From Firmicutes bacterium UBA5559 (lineage in GTDB: Bacteria; Bacillota; Clostridia; Peptostreptococcales; Anaerovoracaceae), in contig DIMT01000013.1 in assembly GCA_002425705.1 (NCBI GenBank), positions 24,187 to 88,186 of the forward strand: a stretch of 64,000 nucleotides of DNA. The letters run 5' to 3'. Position numbers and translations under genes: made by a program. Positions within the stretch are counted from its first letter, which is position 1; every line of letters begins with the position of its first letter. This document shows positions 1 to 8,783 of this stretch, piece by piece. The notes beneath the pieces are model-generated. The model ran no database searches and was not told the DNA's origin. It worked only from the letters and a program-made list of their open reading frames with translations.

Positions 1-868
1 CGGGATCTTTGAACGCCCCGTCTCCGTAAACCATTACTTCGATGGTCTTGCCAGTCAGTTTCCGGATATCGTCCTGAATCCGCATGGAAAATTCAGTACA
101 ATCATTGGGAAACAGTTTAACAGAGTTTTCCGTTGCTTTGTTGGAGCCCAGAAGTCCATAAAGGGTGTTGTAGCCGCTTCCGTCAATGCTTTTATTCATA
201 AGTTCGTCCATGCCCACCACCTTTTCAGCCCCGGCGGCCTTCAGGAGTCGCTTGGTTCTGGCCCGGGTATGGATATCGCAAGTCAGGACTTTTTTTGTAT
301 AAGCCAGGATATCTTTAGGGTGATTGGCAAAAATGATTTCCGCTTCCGCTCCCTCTTCCTCAATCAGGCCTTTATAATAATTGACATAGTCTACTCCGGT
401 AAAAGTATGTCGGGCTTTTCCGAAAAGCTCCTCGAACTTGGCCTGGGTCAACACATCCCGATAAGGATCTACCCCCATTTCGTCCAGTCGGTCGATGTCC
501 AGCAGGTGATTGCCGACTTCATCGCTGGGATAGCTGAGCATCAGCACCACTTTATCGCAACCCTTGGCAATCCCCTTCAGGCAGACGGCAAAGCGGTTCC
601 GGCTCAGGATCGGGAAAATAACGCCGATGGTTCCGCCTCCCAGCTTTTCCCGGACGTCTCGTCCGATTTGCTCGGTGGTTACGTAATTTCCCTGGGATCT
701 GGCCACGATGGATTCGGTAACGGCCAGGATATCGTTGTCTTCAATGTGGAACTCACCGGATTTGGCTGCACCTGCCACCACATCCACCACAATTTTCCGA
801 AGGTCATCTCCTTCTTTGATGATGGGCCCTCTCAGACCACGGACTACGGTTCCTACTATTCTTTCCAT
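1..868 (-). CDS. Coenzyme F420-0:L-glutamate ligase-like protein (CofE family), 3' truncated by the window
   Basis: Reading back from an ATG at 868-866, the frame stays open to the window edge (289 codons, C-terminus missing). The N-terminus MERIVGTVVRGLRGPI and the stretch HIEDNDILAVTESIVARSQG match the CofE/FbiB ligase family, which adds glutamate to F420-0 in methanogens and actinobacteria. Firmicutes homologues carry the same automatic name, but no other F420 biosynthesis gene lies in this window, so the true substrate is unknown. The start is supported by AAGGAAG about 7 nt upstream. It lies downstream of the two-component pair on the same strand, but an extended -10 element between them suggests its own promoter. 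Family assignment is fairly sure; activity is inferred only. Confidence 0.75.
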   Translation of the reverse strand, partial: MERIVGTVVRGLRGPIIKEGDDLRKIVVDVVAGAAKSGEFHIEDNDILAVTESIVARSQGNYVTTEQIGRDVREKLGGGTIGVIFPILSRNRFAVCLKGIAKGCDKVVLMLSYPSDEVGNHLLDIDRLDEMGVDPYRDVLTQAKFEELFGKARHTFTGVDYVNYYKGLIEEEGAEAEIIFANHPKDILAYTKKVLTCDIHTRARTKRLLKAAGAEKVVGMDELMNKSIDGSGYNTLYGLLGSNKATENSVKLFPNDCTEFSMRIQDDIRKLTGKTIEVMVYGDGAFKDP

Positions 869-997
869 GATTTCTTCTTCCTTTCGTTTTCTAAATATAC
901 CTTTAATATATCTAGGATCCGCTCCGGCGTCAGAAATCTTTTCGCTACCTGGAGCCTTTTCTATATATCAAAGAAGAAGGCAAACTGCCACTTGAGT

Positions 998-1006
998 ATT
1001 ATACCA
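998..1006 (-). promoter_or_regulatory. Extended -10 promoter candidate for the CofE-like gene
   Basis: On the minus strand TGGTATAAT gives a perfect -10 hexamer with an extended TG dinucleotide. The -35 position (1021-1026, GTGTAT) is poor, as is common for extended -10 promoters. It lies 130 nt upstream of the CofE-like start. Confidence 0.45.
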
Positions 1007-1032
1007 CAGGAATTGACAGGATACACCATGTT

Positions 1033-1752
1033 TTATTCTTCGATGATTTTATGATTGAATTTGTAGCCGACCCCTCGAATGCTCAGGATATACCGGGGAT
1101 TCTGAGGATTGACTTCCAGTTTTTTTCTCAGGTTGCTGATGTAGACCATAACTGTTCTGGAATCTCCGCCTAAGCACTCGGTTTTCCAGGTAAGTTCAAA
1201 AATTTGTTCCGCACTGAATACCCGCTTGGGATTCTCGACCAGGAGCATGAGAATTTCAAATTCCTTAGAGGTCAGATTGACTTTTTTCCCGTCAGCCAAT
1301 ATCTCCCGGGTGTTCGTATCAATCCATAGACCCGGAAAGTCATATACCCGGCCGGGAGCAGGGCCAAGGCCCCTGCTTTCTGTCGCCTTCTGCCGCCGCA
1401 GGTGAGCTTTGATCCGAGCCACTAGTTCTCCCCCCATAAAGGGCTTGGTGATGTAGTCATCTCCACCCACGGACAGCGCTATAATCTTATCAATTTCCTG
1501 AGATTTGCAGCTGAGGAAAAGGATAGGGGCCTGGGTAACCTTCCTCATTTCCAGGCAGACGGAGGTTCCCTCGATATCCGGCAGCATGACGTCCAGAATA
1601 ATCAGGTCCGGGTTTTCCTGCCGGGCTTTTTCCAATGCTGCTCCCCCGGTAAAAGCCGTAACGGTCTGATATCCTTCCTTTTCCACATAGGACCGGATCA
1701 GGTCATTGATCGGCTTTTCATCATCCACGATCAGAATCTTATCTTTCAGCAT
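1033..1752 (-). CDS. OmpR/PhoB-family response regulator
   Basis: The protein has 239 residues. An N-terminal receiver domain shows the acidic pair D10-D11, the phosphoacceptor D54 in LIILDVMLPD, and the conserved Lys in YITKPF. A C-terminal winged-helix domain contains LTSKEFEILMLL and ends in IRGVGYKF, so it should bind DNA when phosphorylated. I chose ATG 1752 (MLKDKILIVDDE) over the upstream TTG at 1770, because the receiver starts there and GGAG precedes it. The start is 2 nt past the stop of the histidine kinase gene, so the two are translationally coupled partners. The target genes are not evident; the signal is presumably defined by the kinase. Confidence 0.93.
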   Translation of the reverse strand: MLKDKILIVDDEKPINDLIRSYVEKEGYQTVTAFTGGAALEKARQENPDLIILDVMLPDIEGTSVCLEMRKVTQAPILFLSCKSQEIDKIIALSVGGDDYITKPFMGGELVARIKAHLRRQKATESRGLGPAPGRVYDFPGLWIDTNTREILADGKKVNLTSKEFEILMLLVENPKRVFSAEQIFELTWKTECLGGDSRTVMVYISNLRKKLEVNPQNPRYILSIRGVGYKFNHKIIEE

Positions 1753-1754
1753 GG

Positions 1755-3485
1755 CTATTCTTCGCTCCAATCTTCATTATATACAGGCAGTTCAAAGACA
1801 AAGACACTTCCTTCTCCAGGGGTACTCTTCCCATGAATTCGGCCCCCATGGCCGGTGATGATTTCCTTGGCAATGGTCAGACCCAGGCCGCTCCCTTTGA
1901 TCTCCCGGCTTTTTTCACCCTTGTGGGCCCGGTAGAACCGGTCGAAAATGTAGGGAAGTTCTTCTTCTGGAATCCCGATTCCCCGGTCTTCCACCTGGAA
2001 ACAAATGGCAGCACCTTTGCTGTCGGGGGATATCCGGATCATTACCGGATCACCGGCTTCAGAATACTTGATACTATTATACACCAGATTCATGAAGGCC
2101 TGAAGGATTCTTTTAGGGTCCGCAATCAGGTTATAGGTCGCTAATCTGTTGTAATCACAGTGAATTTCATACTCCTGCCCCTCGGCTTTCAGATCGGGAA
2201 TGGCAGCTTCAATCAGTTCCCGGGCCAGTTCATCCGCCGAAACCATCATCAATTCCAGGGGAAACTGGCGGTTTTCCAGCTTGGAAAGCTGGGTCAGATC
2301 CTCAATAAGCCGTTCCAGAGAAAGGGCTTTGGTGGAAATCACCCGGGCCGCATACTCCCGCTCTTCCTCGGATTTCAGTGTACCGTCGTTCAGGGCATTG
2401 ACGTACCCCGCTATGGCGGTCACCGGCGTCTTCAGCTCATGAGAGATACTGGACAGCAACAGATCCCTGGCCTGCTTGCCTTTTTCCTGGTTCAGCTCTG
2501 CCTCCTTCATCCGGCTCACGTCCCGCAGGATTCCTTCAATAGCAACGGGGCTGCCCTCTTTTCGCAGGACCGTCCTCCGGATTTCGCACCAATAAGGTGT
2601 GCCATTCCGATGAACAGCCTGAAAGATCACGCCCTGATCCTTCTCCTCTCCCGGTTCTTCTCCTCGGAAAATATTTTCCAGAATATCGATGTCGGAAGGA
2701 CCCGCCAGGTCCCGGTACAATTTGGGGTTCTGATAGAAGCGCTCCGGTCCATACCCGGTCAGCTCCGCTGAAGAGGGAGAGACATACTGAAAGGAGGGAG
2801 CCGGATCCAGCTGGTAATAGAATACCATATCGGATAAATTATCCGCTACGATCTGATACAGCCACTGAGCATTGACCATTTCTTCCCTGGTTTTCTGTAT
2901 ATAGATGACAAATATAGCAAAAGTCAGGATATTGGAAAGCAGGATTTCCGGCATAAAAAGTCCGGAAACGCCGGGGGAATAGGCCTCATACAAATTTAAA
3001 GCCGCTTTGCCTGCTCCCCACAGGAAAAAGACCAGGATGCTCAGGATTTTTTCCAGCCTTGGTACGGTCCAGTATCGATAAATGATGGTGCAAATAGCCG
3101 CCGTCGCCACCATTTCATAAAGGGAAACAGGAAGGTAGATTCCAGGAAGTCCGAATCCGGCAAAAAGGCCCAGGGAAAACCAGAGGACCACATAGAGACC
3201 GAATCGGTACCAGAAGGTTGGAATCTCGCGGTGCATAAAAGCATAAGCGCCAAAAAGGAGCAGCAGGATATTGGCCAGGTCGAATATTTTCCGCAGAGAC
3301 AAAAGGTAGTTCAGACCGGTCTCCATATGGAGAATCAGCAGAATCAGGCTGATGGAATAGGCAATCCAGCACAAACCCCAGAAGCGGACATACCATTCCC
3401 GGTTTTTTGCAAATAACAAAAAATAAAGGATGGCCACGGCCAGCAATATGGCGGTAAAAAGCTCCACACCGACGGATAAATTCAA
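1755..3485 (-). CDS. Membrane PAS-containing sensor histidine kinase
   Basis: The protein has 576 residues. Residues about 5-200 form six or seven hydrophobic helices, residues about 205-325 look like a PAS domain (NLSDMVFYYQLDP, ELTGYGPERF), and the HisKA box SSISHELKTP puts the phosphorylated histidine at H349. The HATPase domain shows MNLVYNSIKYS, DRGIGIPEEEL and GSGLGLTIAKEI. It starts at TTG (3485-3483), decided by an ideal AGGAGGT six bases upstream with no better ATG. It is cotranscribed with the response regulator downstream. The region 3486-3608 is shared with the divergent symporter gene, which makes that symporter a possible target; this is inference only. Confidence 0.92.
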   Translation of the reverse strand: MNLSVGVELFTAILLAVAILYFLLFAKNREWYVRFWGLCWIAYSISLILLILHMETGLNYLLSLRKIFDLANILLLLFGAYAFMHREIPTFWYRFGLYVVLWFSLGLFAGFGLPGIYLPVSLYEMVATAAICTIIYRYWTVPRLEKILSILVFFLWGAGKAALNLYEAYSPGVSGLFMPEILLSNILTFAIFVIYIQKTREEMVNAQWLYQIVADNLSDMVFYYQLDPAPSFQYVSPSSAELTGYGPERFYQNPKLYRDLAGPSDIDILENIFRGEEPGEEKDQGVIFQAVHRNGTPYWCEIRRTVLRKEGSPVAIEGILRDVSRMKEAELNQEKGKQARDLLLSSISHELKTPVTAIAGYVNALNDGTLKSEEEREYAARVISTKALSLERLIEDLTQLSKLENRQFPLELMMVSADELARELIEAAIPDLKAEGQEYEIHCDYNRLATYNLIADPKRILQAFMNLVYNSIKYSEAGDPVMIRISPDSKGAAICFQVEDRGIGIPEEELPYIFDRFYRAHKGEKSREIKGSGLGLTIAKEIITGHGGRIHGKSTPGEGSVFVFELPVYNEDWSEE

Positions 3486-3608
3486 GTAGCCACCTCCTTT
3501 CTTTTATGTTATCTTATTATATGATATCCCATTCACAATAGGAAGAGCCCTTGCCTGAATTCAGGTTCCCCGAATTTAAATAAATTCCAAAGATAGGAGA
3601 AGCCTTCC

Positions 3609-5075
3609 ATGACTCCGTCTACTTCCATACTGATGATTATTTTCTTTTTTCTGATATTTCCCCTGGTGTTGGCGGAATTTGCCCGAAACCGATCCTTGCC
3701 TACCCTGGAGGACTTTTTTGTCCAGAGCCGAAAAATGCCTTCGGTTATGGTCTTCTTTACTGTGTATTCCACCTGGATCAGCGTTTTCGCCTTTTTAGGG
3801 GCCAGTGCCTATTTCTATTCCAAAGGGCCAGTTTATATGACGACTATCGGTTGGGACGTACTCTTTGGCATTCTCTTCATGATTTTAGGAAGACGAATCT
3901 GGCAGTACGGAAAATCCCGACGCTATATATCCCCTGCCGCTCTTTTCGAGGATGTTTACCGGTGGAAGCCGCTGACCATCAGCATTACCCTCATCATGTT
4001 CTTCTTTACCGTTCCTTATCTTCAGATCCAGCTCTCCGGTGGGGCCTATCTGATTGAAATCGCCAGCGGCGGTCTCCTATCCAGAGAGTTATGCGGATTG
4101 ATTTTTTACCTGATCATCATCATCTATCTTTGGGCCGGCGGTCTCCGGGCCGTAGCCCTGGCCGATATTTTCTATGGCATCCTGGTCTTTCTTTCCATGG
4201 CAGCCGTGGGCATTCTACTGATCCGACAGGCAGGGGGAATCGACTCGGTTTACCAACAGATTTATCTGCTGGATCCACTTAATCTCAAACTTCCCGGACC
4301 CTCAAAGGAGGCCGGAGCCTTTCTCTGGCTGGCCCTTTTCATCACCGTTCCCATTGGTGCCCTTATGGGACCTCAGATGTGGCTTCGTTATTACGCTCCC
4401 GCTTCAAAGACCACCTTTGCGCTGATGCCTCTCTTAATCAGCTTGATTTCCATTCAGTCCCTGGGGACCGCTTTGGCCGGGAATGCAGGGATCCTATTGA
4501 TTCCAGGCATTTCAGACAGCGACACCATCGTCCCCCGCATGCTCCTTCACTATGCCACTCCCGTGGTTACTGCCCTGCTGTTCTGCGGCATCGCTTCAGC
4601 GGCTTTATCCACCGCCAACTCTCAGATCCACGCAGCAGCAGCTCTATATACCATGGAAATCCATCACCGGTTCCTGAAAAGCAAGGCCTCAGAACGTCAA
4701 CTGGTTGCGGTGGGGAAATGGGCGGTATTGATCATCTCCATCATTGCCTATATCTTACTGCTTTTCAACCCGGGGTTAATCATCGATACCGGCACCGTTG
4801 CTCTGGGCGGCACCTCCCAGCTGTTCCCCATGACGCTGGGCGCCCTTTTCTGGAGCAGGTCCAACAAAAGGGCTGGTTTAGCCGGCATTCTGACGGGAGT
4901 ATTTTTTCTGCTCATCTATGCTTTCCTTGCCCCCTACCCCGCTTCCTATGGGGCTCTTATAGGTCTGGCCCTGAACGGCTTGGTTTTTATAGGCGGCAGC
5001 CTGCTGCTTCCCAGAGAACAGGAAACCAGCGATCGAATCCGGCGCTATCGCCTAGAATATCATAACGCAGATTAA
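3609..5075 (+). CDS. Sodium:solute symporter (SSS) family protein
   Basis: The protein has 488 residues with about 13 predicted membrane helices. The pattern LPTLEDFFVQSRKMP near the N-terminus is the SSS equivalent of the xEDYxLxGR motif, and SAALSTANSQIHAAAALYTME resembles the conserved Na+-binding helix 8 region of PutP/PanF-like proteins. It should import an organic solute with Na+; the substrate cannot be read from sequence. TAGGAGA lies upstream of the ATG. The gene stands alone: divergent from the two-component system on one side and closed by an intrinsic terminator on the other. Confidence 0.88.
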   Translation: MTPSTSILMIIFFFLIFPLVLAEFARNRSLPTLEDFFVQSRKMPSVMVFFTVYSTWISVFAFLGASAYFYSKGPVYMTTIGWDVLFGILFMILGRRIWQYGKSRRYISPAALFEDVYRWKPLTISITLIMFFFTVPYLQIQLSGGAYLIEIASGGLLSRELCGLIFYLIIIIYLWAGGLRAVALADIFYGILVFLSMAAVGILLIRQAGGIDSVYQQIYLLDPLNLKLPGPSKEAGAFLWLALFITVPIGALMGPQMWLRYYAPASKTTFALMPLLISLISIQSLGTALAGNAGILLIPGISDSDTIVPRMLLHYATPVVTALLFCGIASAALSTANSQIHAAAALYTMEIHHRFLKSKASERQLVAVGKWAVLIISIIAYILLLFNPGLIIDTGTVALGGTSQLFPMTLGALFWSRSNKRAGLAGILTGVFFLLIYAFLAPYPASYGALIGLALNGLVFIGGSLLLPREQETSDRIRRYRLEYHNAD

Positions 5076-5094
5076 CGGGCAATGCCCGTTTTTT
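5075..5094 (+). terminator. Intrinsic terminator of the first symporter gene
   Basis: ACGGGC-AAT-GCCCGT forms a 6-bp GC-rich stem followed by six T residues, starting at the last base of the stop codon. Confidence 0.85.
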
Positions 5095-5151
5095 ATTGGT
5101 TAAATTTCCTTTAAATTTCTTTCAAGCCCTTCTAAAGAATCACCGATTTCG

Positions 5152-5180
5152 TTGAAGTGTTTTCTGAAAACTCTTATAAT
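5152..5180 (+). promoter_or_regulatory. Sigma-A promoter of the symporter-2 operon
   Basis: TTGAAG (5152-5157) and TATAAT (5175-5180) are separated by exactly 17 nt, about 75 nt upstream of the small-protein start at 5255. Confidence 0.8.
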
Positions 5181-5254
5181 TCCTTTTGACGCCGGTAACT
5201 GCAGTGCCGGTTTTCAATACCAATCAGTATACGCATCATAAAGGAGGAAAACAC

Positions 5255-5404
5255 ATGATATTTGGAATGCCCACAGTTTCTTTTTTGGCTTTCCTGAGCT
5301 GGCCCTTAACCTTTACCGTAACTGCACTGATCATTTATTACTTTATGGCCAAACAGGACGCCCTCACCGATGACAGCGAGTTTGAAGGAGAGGTGAAGCA
5401 CTAA
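5255..5404 (+). CDS. Small single-helix membrane protein, symporter accessory candidate
   Basis: It encodes 49 residues with one hydrophobic helix (about 8-32, TFTVTALIIYYFM at its end) and an acidic tail. The ATG at 5255 is preceded by AAGGAGG at 5241-5247; an in-frame ATG at 5186 lacks a ribosome site. Its TAA overlaps the ATG of the following SSS gene (TAATG), so translation is coupled. Small membrane proteins next to SSS carriers are known (for example DUF3311 and YhdT types), and this one resembles the second half of DUF3311 in position and style. I could not assign it firmly. A role as carrier subunit or stability factor is inferred. Confidence 0.7.
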   Translation: MIFGMPTVSFLAFLSWPLTFTVTALIIYYFMAKQDALTDDSEFEGEVKH

Positions 5405-6957
5405 TGAGAATCGAAGTAATCGTATTATTTGCCTATTTTATCGGGATGATCGGAGTCGGCATCTACTGGAATAAACGGGCTAAAAGCTCGGAAGACTATA
5501 TGCTGGGCGGACGGGGAATGGGTCCCTTTATCACTGCCCTTACCCTCCAGACCACTGCCATGAGCGGTTACATGTTCATGGGAGGACCGGCCCTGGCCTA
5601 CAGCATTGGCTGGTTTGCCCTCTTCTATGCCGTGGGCGATGCTGGCGGCGGAATCGTTAATATCGCCGTCATGGGACGAAGAATGCGGCGACTCTCTCAG
5701 TTGCTGGATTGTATTTCTCCCATTGAGTATTTGGAAAAGCGATATGAATCGAAAAAAATCAAAGTCGTTGCTTCCGTGATTACCATCTTTGGTCTGGCCG
5801 GCTATATTCTGGCTCAGTTCCTGGCTGCCGGCAAGACTCTTGCAAAGCTCTTTGATTTTCCCTTGGCACCGGCCCTCATCATTGGAGTCGGCGTCATCCT
5901 GTTCTACACTTTCGTTGGTGGTTACTTCGCCGTAGCCTGGACCGACGTGATTCAGGGAATCATCATGGTCAGTGCCGTTATCGGCATTCTGATTCTGTCC
6001 GTCAATGAAATCGGAGGCCTGACCGCCCTGAACACCAAGCTGGCTGCCATCGATCCTACCTACCTGAGCGTATGGGGAAAAGATCTCCAGTATCAGGGGG
6101 CCTGGGGCGTCATCGCCAGTGCGGTGCTCATCTATCTCATCGGTTACGTGGGTCTTCCTCACGTGGTCATCAAACACATGGCCATGGAAAGCCCCAAAGC
6201 AGCAAAAACCACACTGCTGTATGCCACCGTCTGGAATCAGCTGTTTATCTTCTCCCCATATATTCTGGGAATCTGCGGCATCATCCTGCTTCCCAATATC
6301 GCCGACAAGGAAATGGTCATTCCCGATCTGGCCTTCATGATGTTCCCTGGTTTTGTGGCAGCCATCGTGCTGACCGCCATCATGTCCGCCATCATGAGTA
6401 CAGTAGCCGCCCTGCTGCTTCTGACCGGAACAGTCTGGTCCATTGACCTGTACAAGCGTGGAATCAACCCTGGTGCCAGCGACAAGCAGGTGGTATTCAT
6501 GTCCCGTCTGTCTATCTTCGTAGTCGGTGTCGTGGGCATCACCATCGCCATCCTGAACCCTCCGGGTATCTTTATGCTGGTCATCTTTTCCTTCGGCGTC
6601 ATGGCCTGTTCCTTTATGGCTCCCTTCTTCTGTGCTATCTGGTGGAGAAAGGCGAATGCTACAGGAGCCCTGGCTTCCATGGTCCTGGGCGGCGGCACCA
6701 ACCTGGTGATGACCGCTATGGGTTACGGTGATTCTGCCTTCTTTGCAGGCGCCATCGTTTCCATCATTGCTATGATTGTCGGAAGTCAGTTCGGAAAGAA
6801 AACTACGCCGGAAATGATTGCCCTCATCGATAAGGCCGCTGCTAAAAATGCCAAAGTGGCTCCTAAGCTTCAGACAGCCAGCAGCAAACATCTGGCCAGC
6901 GAAGGAAAAGCCATCGCTCAGTTCATTCGAAGCAGGGAGCTGACAACTACATGCTAA
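5404..6957 (+). CDS. Sodium:solute symporter (SSS) family protein
   Basis: The protein has 517 residues and about 13 membrane helices. AKSSEDYMLGGRGMG is the classic SSS signature after helix 1, and MSAIMSTVAALLLLTGTVW matches the conserved Na+-binding helix 8 with its paired Ser/Thr. The C-terminal tail after about residue 465 is soluble and charged. It should couple uptake of an organic substrate to Na+; the closest functional types are PutP/PanF/acetate permeases, without a definite substrate. It is the middle gene of a tightly packed trio, overlapping the small protein by 1 nt and the next gene by 7 nt. No terminator is seen inside the trio. Confidence 0.9.
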   Translation: MRIEVIVLFAYFIGMIGVGIYWNKRAKSSEDYMLGGRGMGPFITALTLQTTAMSGYMFMGGPALAYSIGWFALFYAVGDAGGGIVNIAVMGRRMRRLSQLLDCISPIEYLEKRYESKKIKVVASVITIFGLAGYILAQFLAAGKTLAKLFDFPLAPALIIGVGVILFYTFVGGYFAVAWTDVIQGIIMVSAVIGILILSVNEIGGLTALNTKLAAIDPTYLSVWGKDLQYQGAWGVIASAVLIYLIGYVGLPHVVIKHMAMESPKAAKTTLLYATVWNQLFIFSPYILGICGIILLPNIADKEMVIPDLAFMMFPGFVAAIVLTAIMSAIMSTVAALLLLTGTVWSIDLYKRGINPGASDKQVVFMSRLSIFVVGVVGITIAILNPPGIFMLVIFSFGVMACSFMAPFFCAIWWRKANATGALASMVLGGGTNLVMTAMGYGDSAFFAGAIVSIIAMIVGSQFGKKTTPEMIALIDKAAAKNAKVAPKLQTASSKHLASEGKAIAQFIRSRELTTTC

Positions 6958-7442
6958 CCATACGAACCATGTCCGAAACCCTTCAGGAAGAAGATATCCG
7001 AGGCATCCTGGAGAATCGGGATGAATCGATTCGGATCGAAACCATCGAACCCTTGTACTACCCTTATGTTATGCTGATGTATTCTTTTCTTCTGAAAGGA
7101 AAGCTCAGCAAGCTGAACAAGCAGATGATGTGCAACGTGGACCTGGTCTGCGGCCGTCAGGCTGTTGGCCAGGGGATCCCCGAGTTTGTAACCATTGAGG
7201 TGGAGGACCGTCAGGTCCTTCCTGCCTCGGTTTCGGAAAAAGATTTCCTGCCTGCTTCCCGGGATTATGTATTCCGATTGTTCCTGGGTAAGATGAAAAT
7301 CCTGCAGACACCAGAAATCCAGCTGGCCGCCACCGACTATTTTCACAAATTGTTCTATCTGGTGGGATGCCTGGACCAGGAGGATTCCCCCTATCATGTT
7401 TTGGTAGACTCCATGGATGGCAGCCTGGTACTGCTGGACTAA
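6951..7442 (+). CDS. Uncharacterised soluble protein of the symporter operon
   Basis: It encodes 163 residues with no signal peptide and no clear membrane helix, and I recognise no domain. The middle reads as alternating hydrophobic segments (PYVMLMYSFLLKGKL, GIPEFVTIEVEDRQVLPAS). The ATG at 6951 overlaps the SSS stop by 7 nt and a second ATG follows six codons later, so the exact start is uncertain. Tight overlap means it is co-expressed with the symporter. It could be a cytosolic regulator or an enzyme acting on the imported substrate, but nothing in the sequence decides this. It ends just before a bidirectional hairpin terminator. Confidence 0.75.
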   Translation: MLTIRTMSETLQEEDIRGILENRDESIRIETIEPLYYPYVMLMYSFLLKGKLSKLNKQMMCNVDLVCGRQAVGQGIPEFVTIEVEDRQVLPASVSEKDFLPASRDYVFRLFLGKMKILQTPEIQLAATDYFHKLFYLVGCLDQEDSPYHVLVDSMDGSLVLLD

Positions 7443-7468
7443 AAAGCCTCTCATACATCCTTACATAG

Positions 7469-7508
7469 AAAAAGGAGCCGGTCTCAAACTTGAGAACAGC
7501 TCCTTTTT
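7469..7508. terminator. Bidirectional intrinsic terminator between convergent genes
   Basis: AAAAAGGAGC (7469-7478) pairs with GCTCCTTTTT (7499-7508), and the loop holds a second small stem TCTCA/TGAGA. Both strands end in a T run, so it serves the symporter trio (plus) and the 7484-7900 gene (minus). The stop codon of the latter lies inside the hairpin. Confidence 0.8.
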
Positions 7509-7900
7509 CCTATTGCCGGAGGTGGTATGTCTACTCTTTTTCGCCGGATGGCTTCGTATAATTGGTTTTTTGCATCCAGGGAAATATCTCTGGATTTGTT
7601 GACCTTCTCAAAAACTGACCGCAGGGTTCCTGCCCCGAAGGCTCTCTTCACGTCGAAGGTGATTCTCAGAAGCCTTGCCGCTTTCAGGACCTGTTCTTCC
7701 TTCATCTCCGTCATCAGCTTTTTCAGGGTTTTCCGCAGAAGATGAAGGGCGACTGCCAGATAGACAACCAAACCAATCAGCAGGTAGGTAGTGATTCGAA
7801 TCATCAGTTCTTTTGCCACCAACCCGTCGGGGGTAGATGGAATCAGGAAGAATGCGGCAAACCAGAGCGCCGCCAGCAACAGGGACTTATTTCTGCTCAT
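7484..7900 (-). CDS. Uncharacterised protein with two N-terminal membrane helices
   Basis: It encodes 138 residues. Two hydrophobic segments (about 6-22 and 33-55, the second ITTYLLIGLVVYLAVALHLL) are followed by a charged, helical cytoplasmic part with repeated Lys/Glu/Arg and the stretch LKKLMTEMKEEQVLKAARLL, possibly coiled coil. I do not recognise the family. It stands alone between convergent and divergent neighbours, so context says little. The start ATG at 7900 has AAAGGAATGAC upstream, an acceptable ribosome site. Confidence 0.65.
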   Translation of the reverse strand: MSRNKSLLLAALWFAAFFLIPSTPDGLVAKELMIRITTYLLIGLVVYLAVALHLLRKTLKKLMTEMKEEQVLKAARLLRITFDVKRAFGAGTLRSVFEKVNKSRDISLDAKNQLYEAIRRKRVDIPPPAIGKRSCSQV

Positions 7901-8000
7901 GAATCGTCATTCCTTTTCTTTTTTCTGTAATTATATCACAAATATTTTTTTTAGTAGTATAATGAAAGAAGTTTTAATGAAACTTAAGGAGACTGCCTTT

Positions 8001-8783
8001 ATGGATAAAGCCTACCAGAAAAAAGTCCTGATTTTGGCCCTTTACGCCGGGGAGCTGATGATGAAGAACGGCGCAGAAATCTACCGGGTGGAGGATACTA
8101 TCGTGCGCATTTGCAAAGCTTGCCGGATTCCTTATGTGGAGTGCTTTGCCACGGGAACCGGGATTTTTCTATCCCTGGACAAGGGCGGAGACGACGATGA
8201 CGTCTATACTTTTATCAAGCGAATCCACAACACCTCTACCGACTTGATGAAGATTTCCCAAATCAATAATTTTTCTCGCCAGTTTTCCTCTACCGATCTT
8301 TCCGTGGAAGAAGGGATGGATATCCTGAGAAGTATTGATCAGCAAAAGCCCTACCCAAAGGCCATCCGGTTTCTCGGTGCCGGGCTGGTAGGGCTGGCCT
8401 TTTGCTTCATGTTCGGAGGAGGCTGGAAGGAATGCCTACTGTCCCTGTTTGTTGTCCTTGGGACCCATTTTATTTCCGGTGTCATCGGTCGTCTTCAATT
8501 CAACCAATTTATACGGATTTTTCTGAGCTGTGGTTTCGCCACCGCTGCTTCGATTCTGTTATCCTATGTCATTCCGGGAATCCTGATTAGCCCGATGATC
8601 ATTGCCAGCGTCACCATCTTCCTGCCCGGAGTTTCCATTACCAACTCCGCTCGGGATCTGCTGTCCGGCCAGACACTAGCCGGCATGGCCAAAGCCACAG
8701 AAGCCATGATCATTGCCGTAGCCATCGCCGTTGGCGTCGGTTTAGTCTTGCAGCTCTGGCAGATTTCAGGAGGTGTCTTATGA
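8001..8783 (+). CDS. Threonine/serine exporter family, N-terminal-domain protein (DUF1212, ThrE-like)
   Basis: The protein has 260 residues. The N-terminal half (KKVLILALYAGELMMKNGAEIYRVEDT) is the soluble conserved segment of the ThrE/YjjP family, and the C-terminal half contains about five membrane helices (for example AIRFLGAGLVGLAFCFMFGGG). Family members are small-molecule (amino acid or dicarboxylate) exporters. I start it at ATG 8001, preceded by AAGGAG; the frame is open further upstream without a ribosome site. A -10 TATAAT at 7958-7963 precedes it. It overlaps the next gene, the second half of the split exporter, by 4 nt (ATGA). Confidence 0.9.
   Translation: MDKAYQKKVLILALYAGELMMKNGAEIYRVEDTIVRICKACRIPYVECFATGTGIFLSLDKGGDDDDVYTFIKRIHNTSTDLMKISQINNFSRQFSSTDLSVEEGMDILRSIDQQKPYPKAIRFLGAGLVGLAFCFMFGGGWKECLLSLFVVLGTHFISGVIGRLQFNQFIRIFLSCGFATAASILLSYVIPGILISPMIIASVTIFLPGVSITNSARDLLSGQTLAGMAKATEAMIIAVAIAVGVGLVLQLWQISGGVL

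Noticed and set aside
28..1054. Plus-strand frame of 261 codons within 269-1054 at the left edge
   Set aside because: It runs against the CofE-like gene and the promoter region and shows no family features.
5425..6891. Long opposite-strand open frame (488 codons) across the second symporter gene
   Set aside because: It mirrors the codon pattern of the real SSS gene, has a low-complexity Asp/His/Gly composition and no homology or ribosome site.
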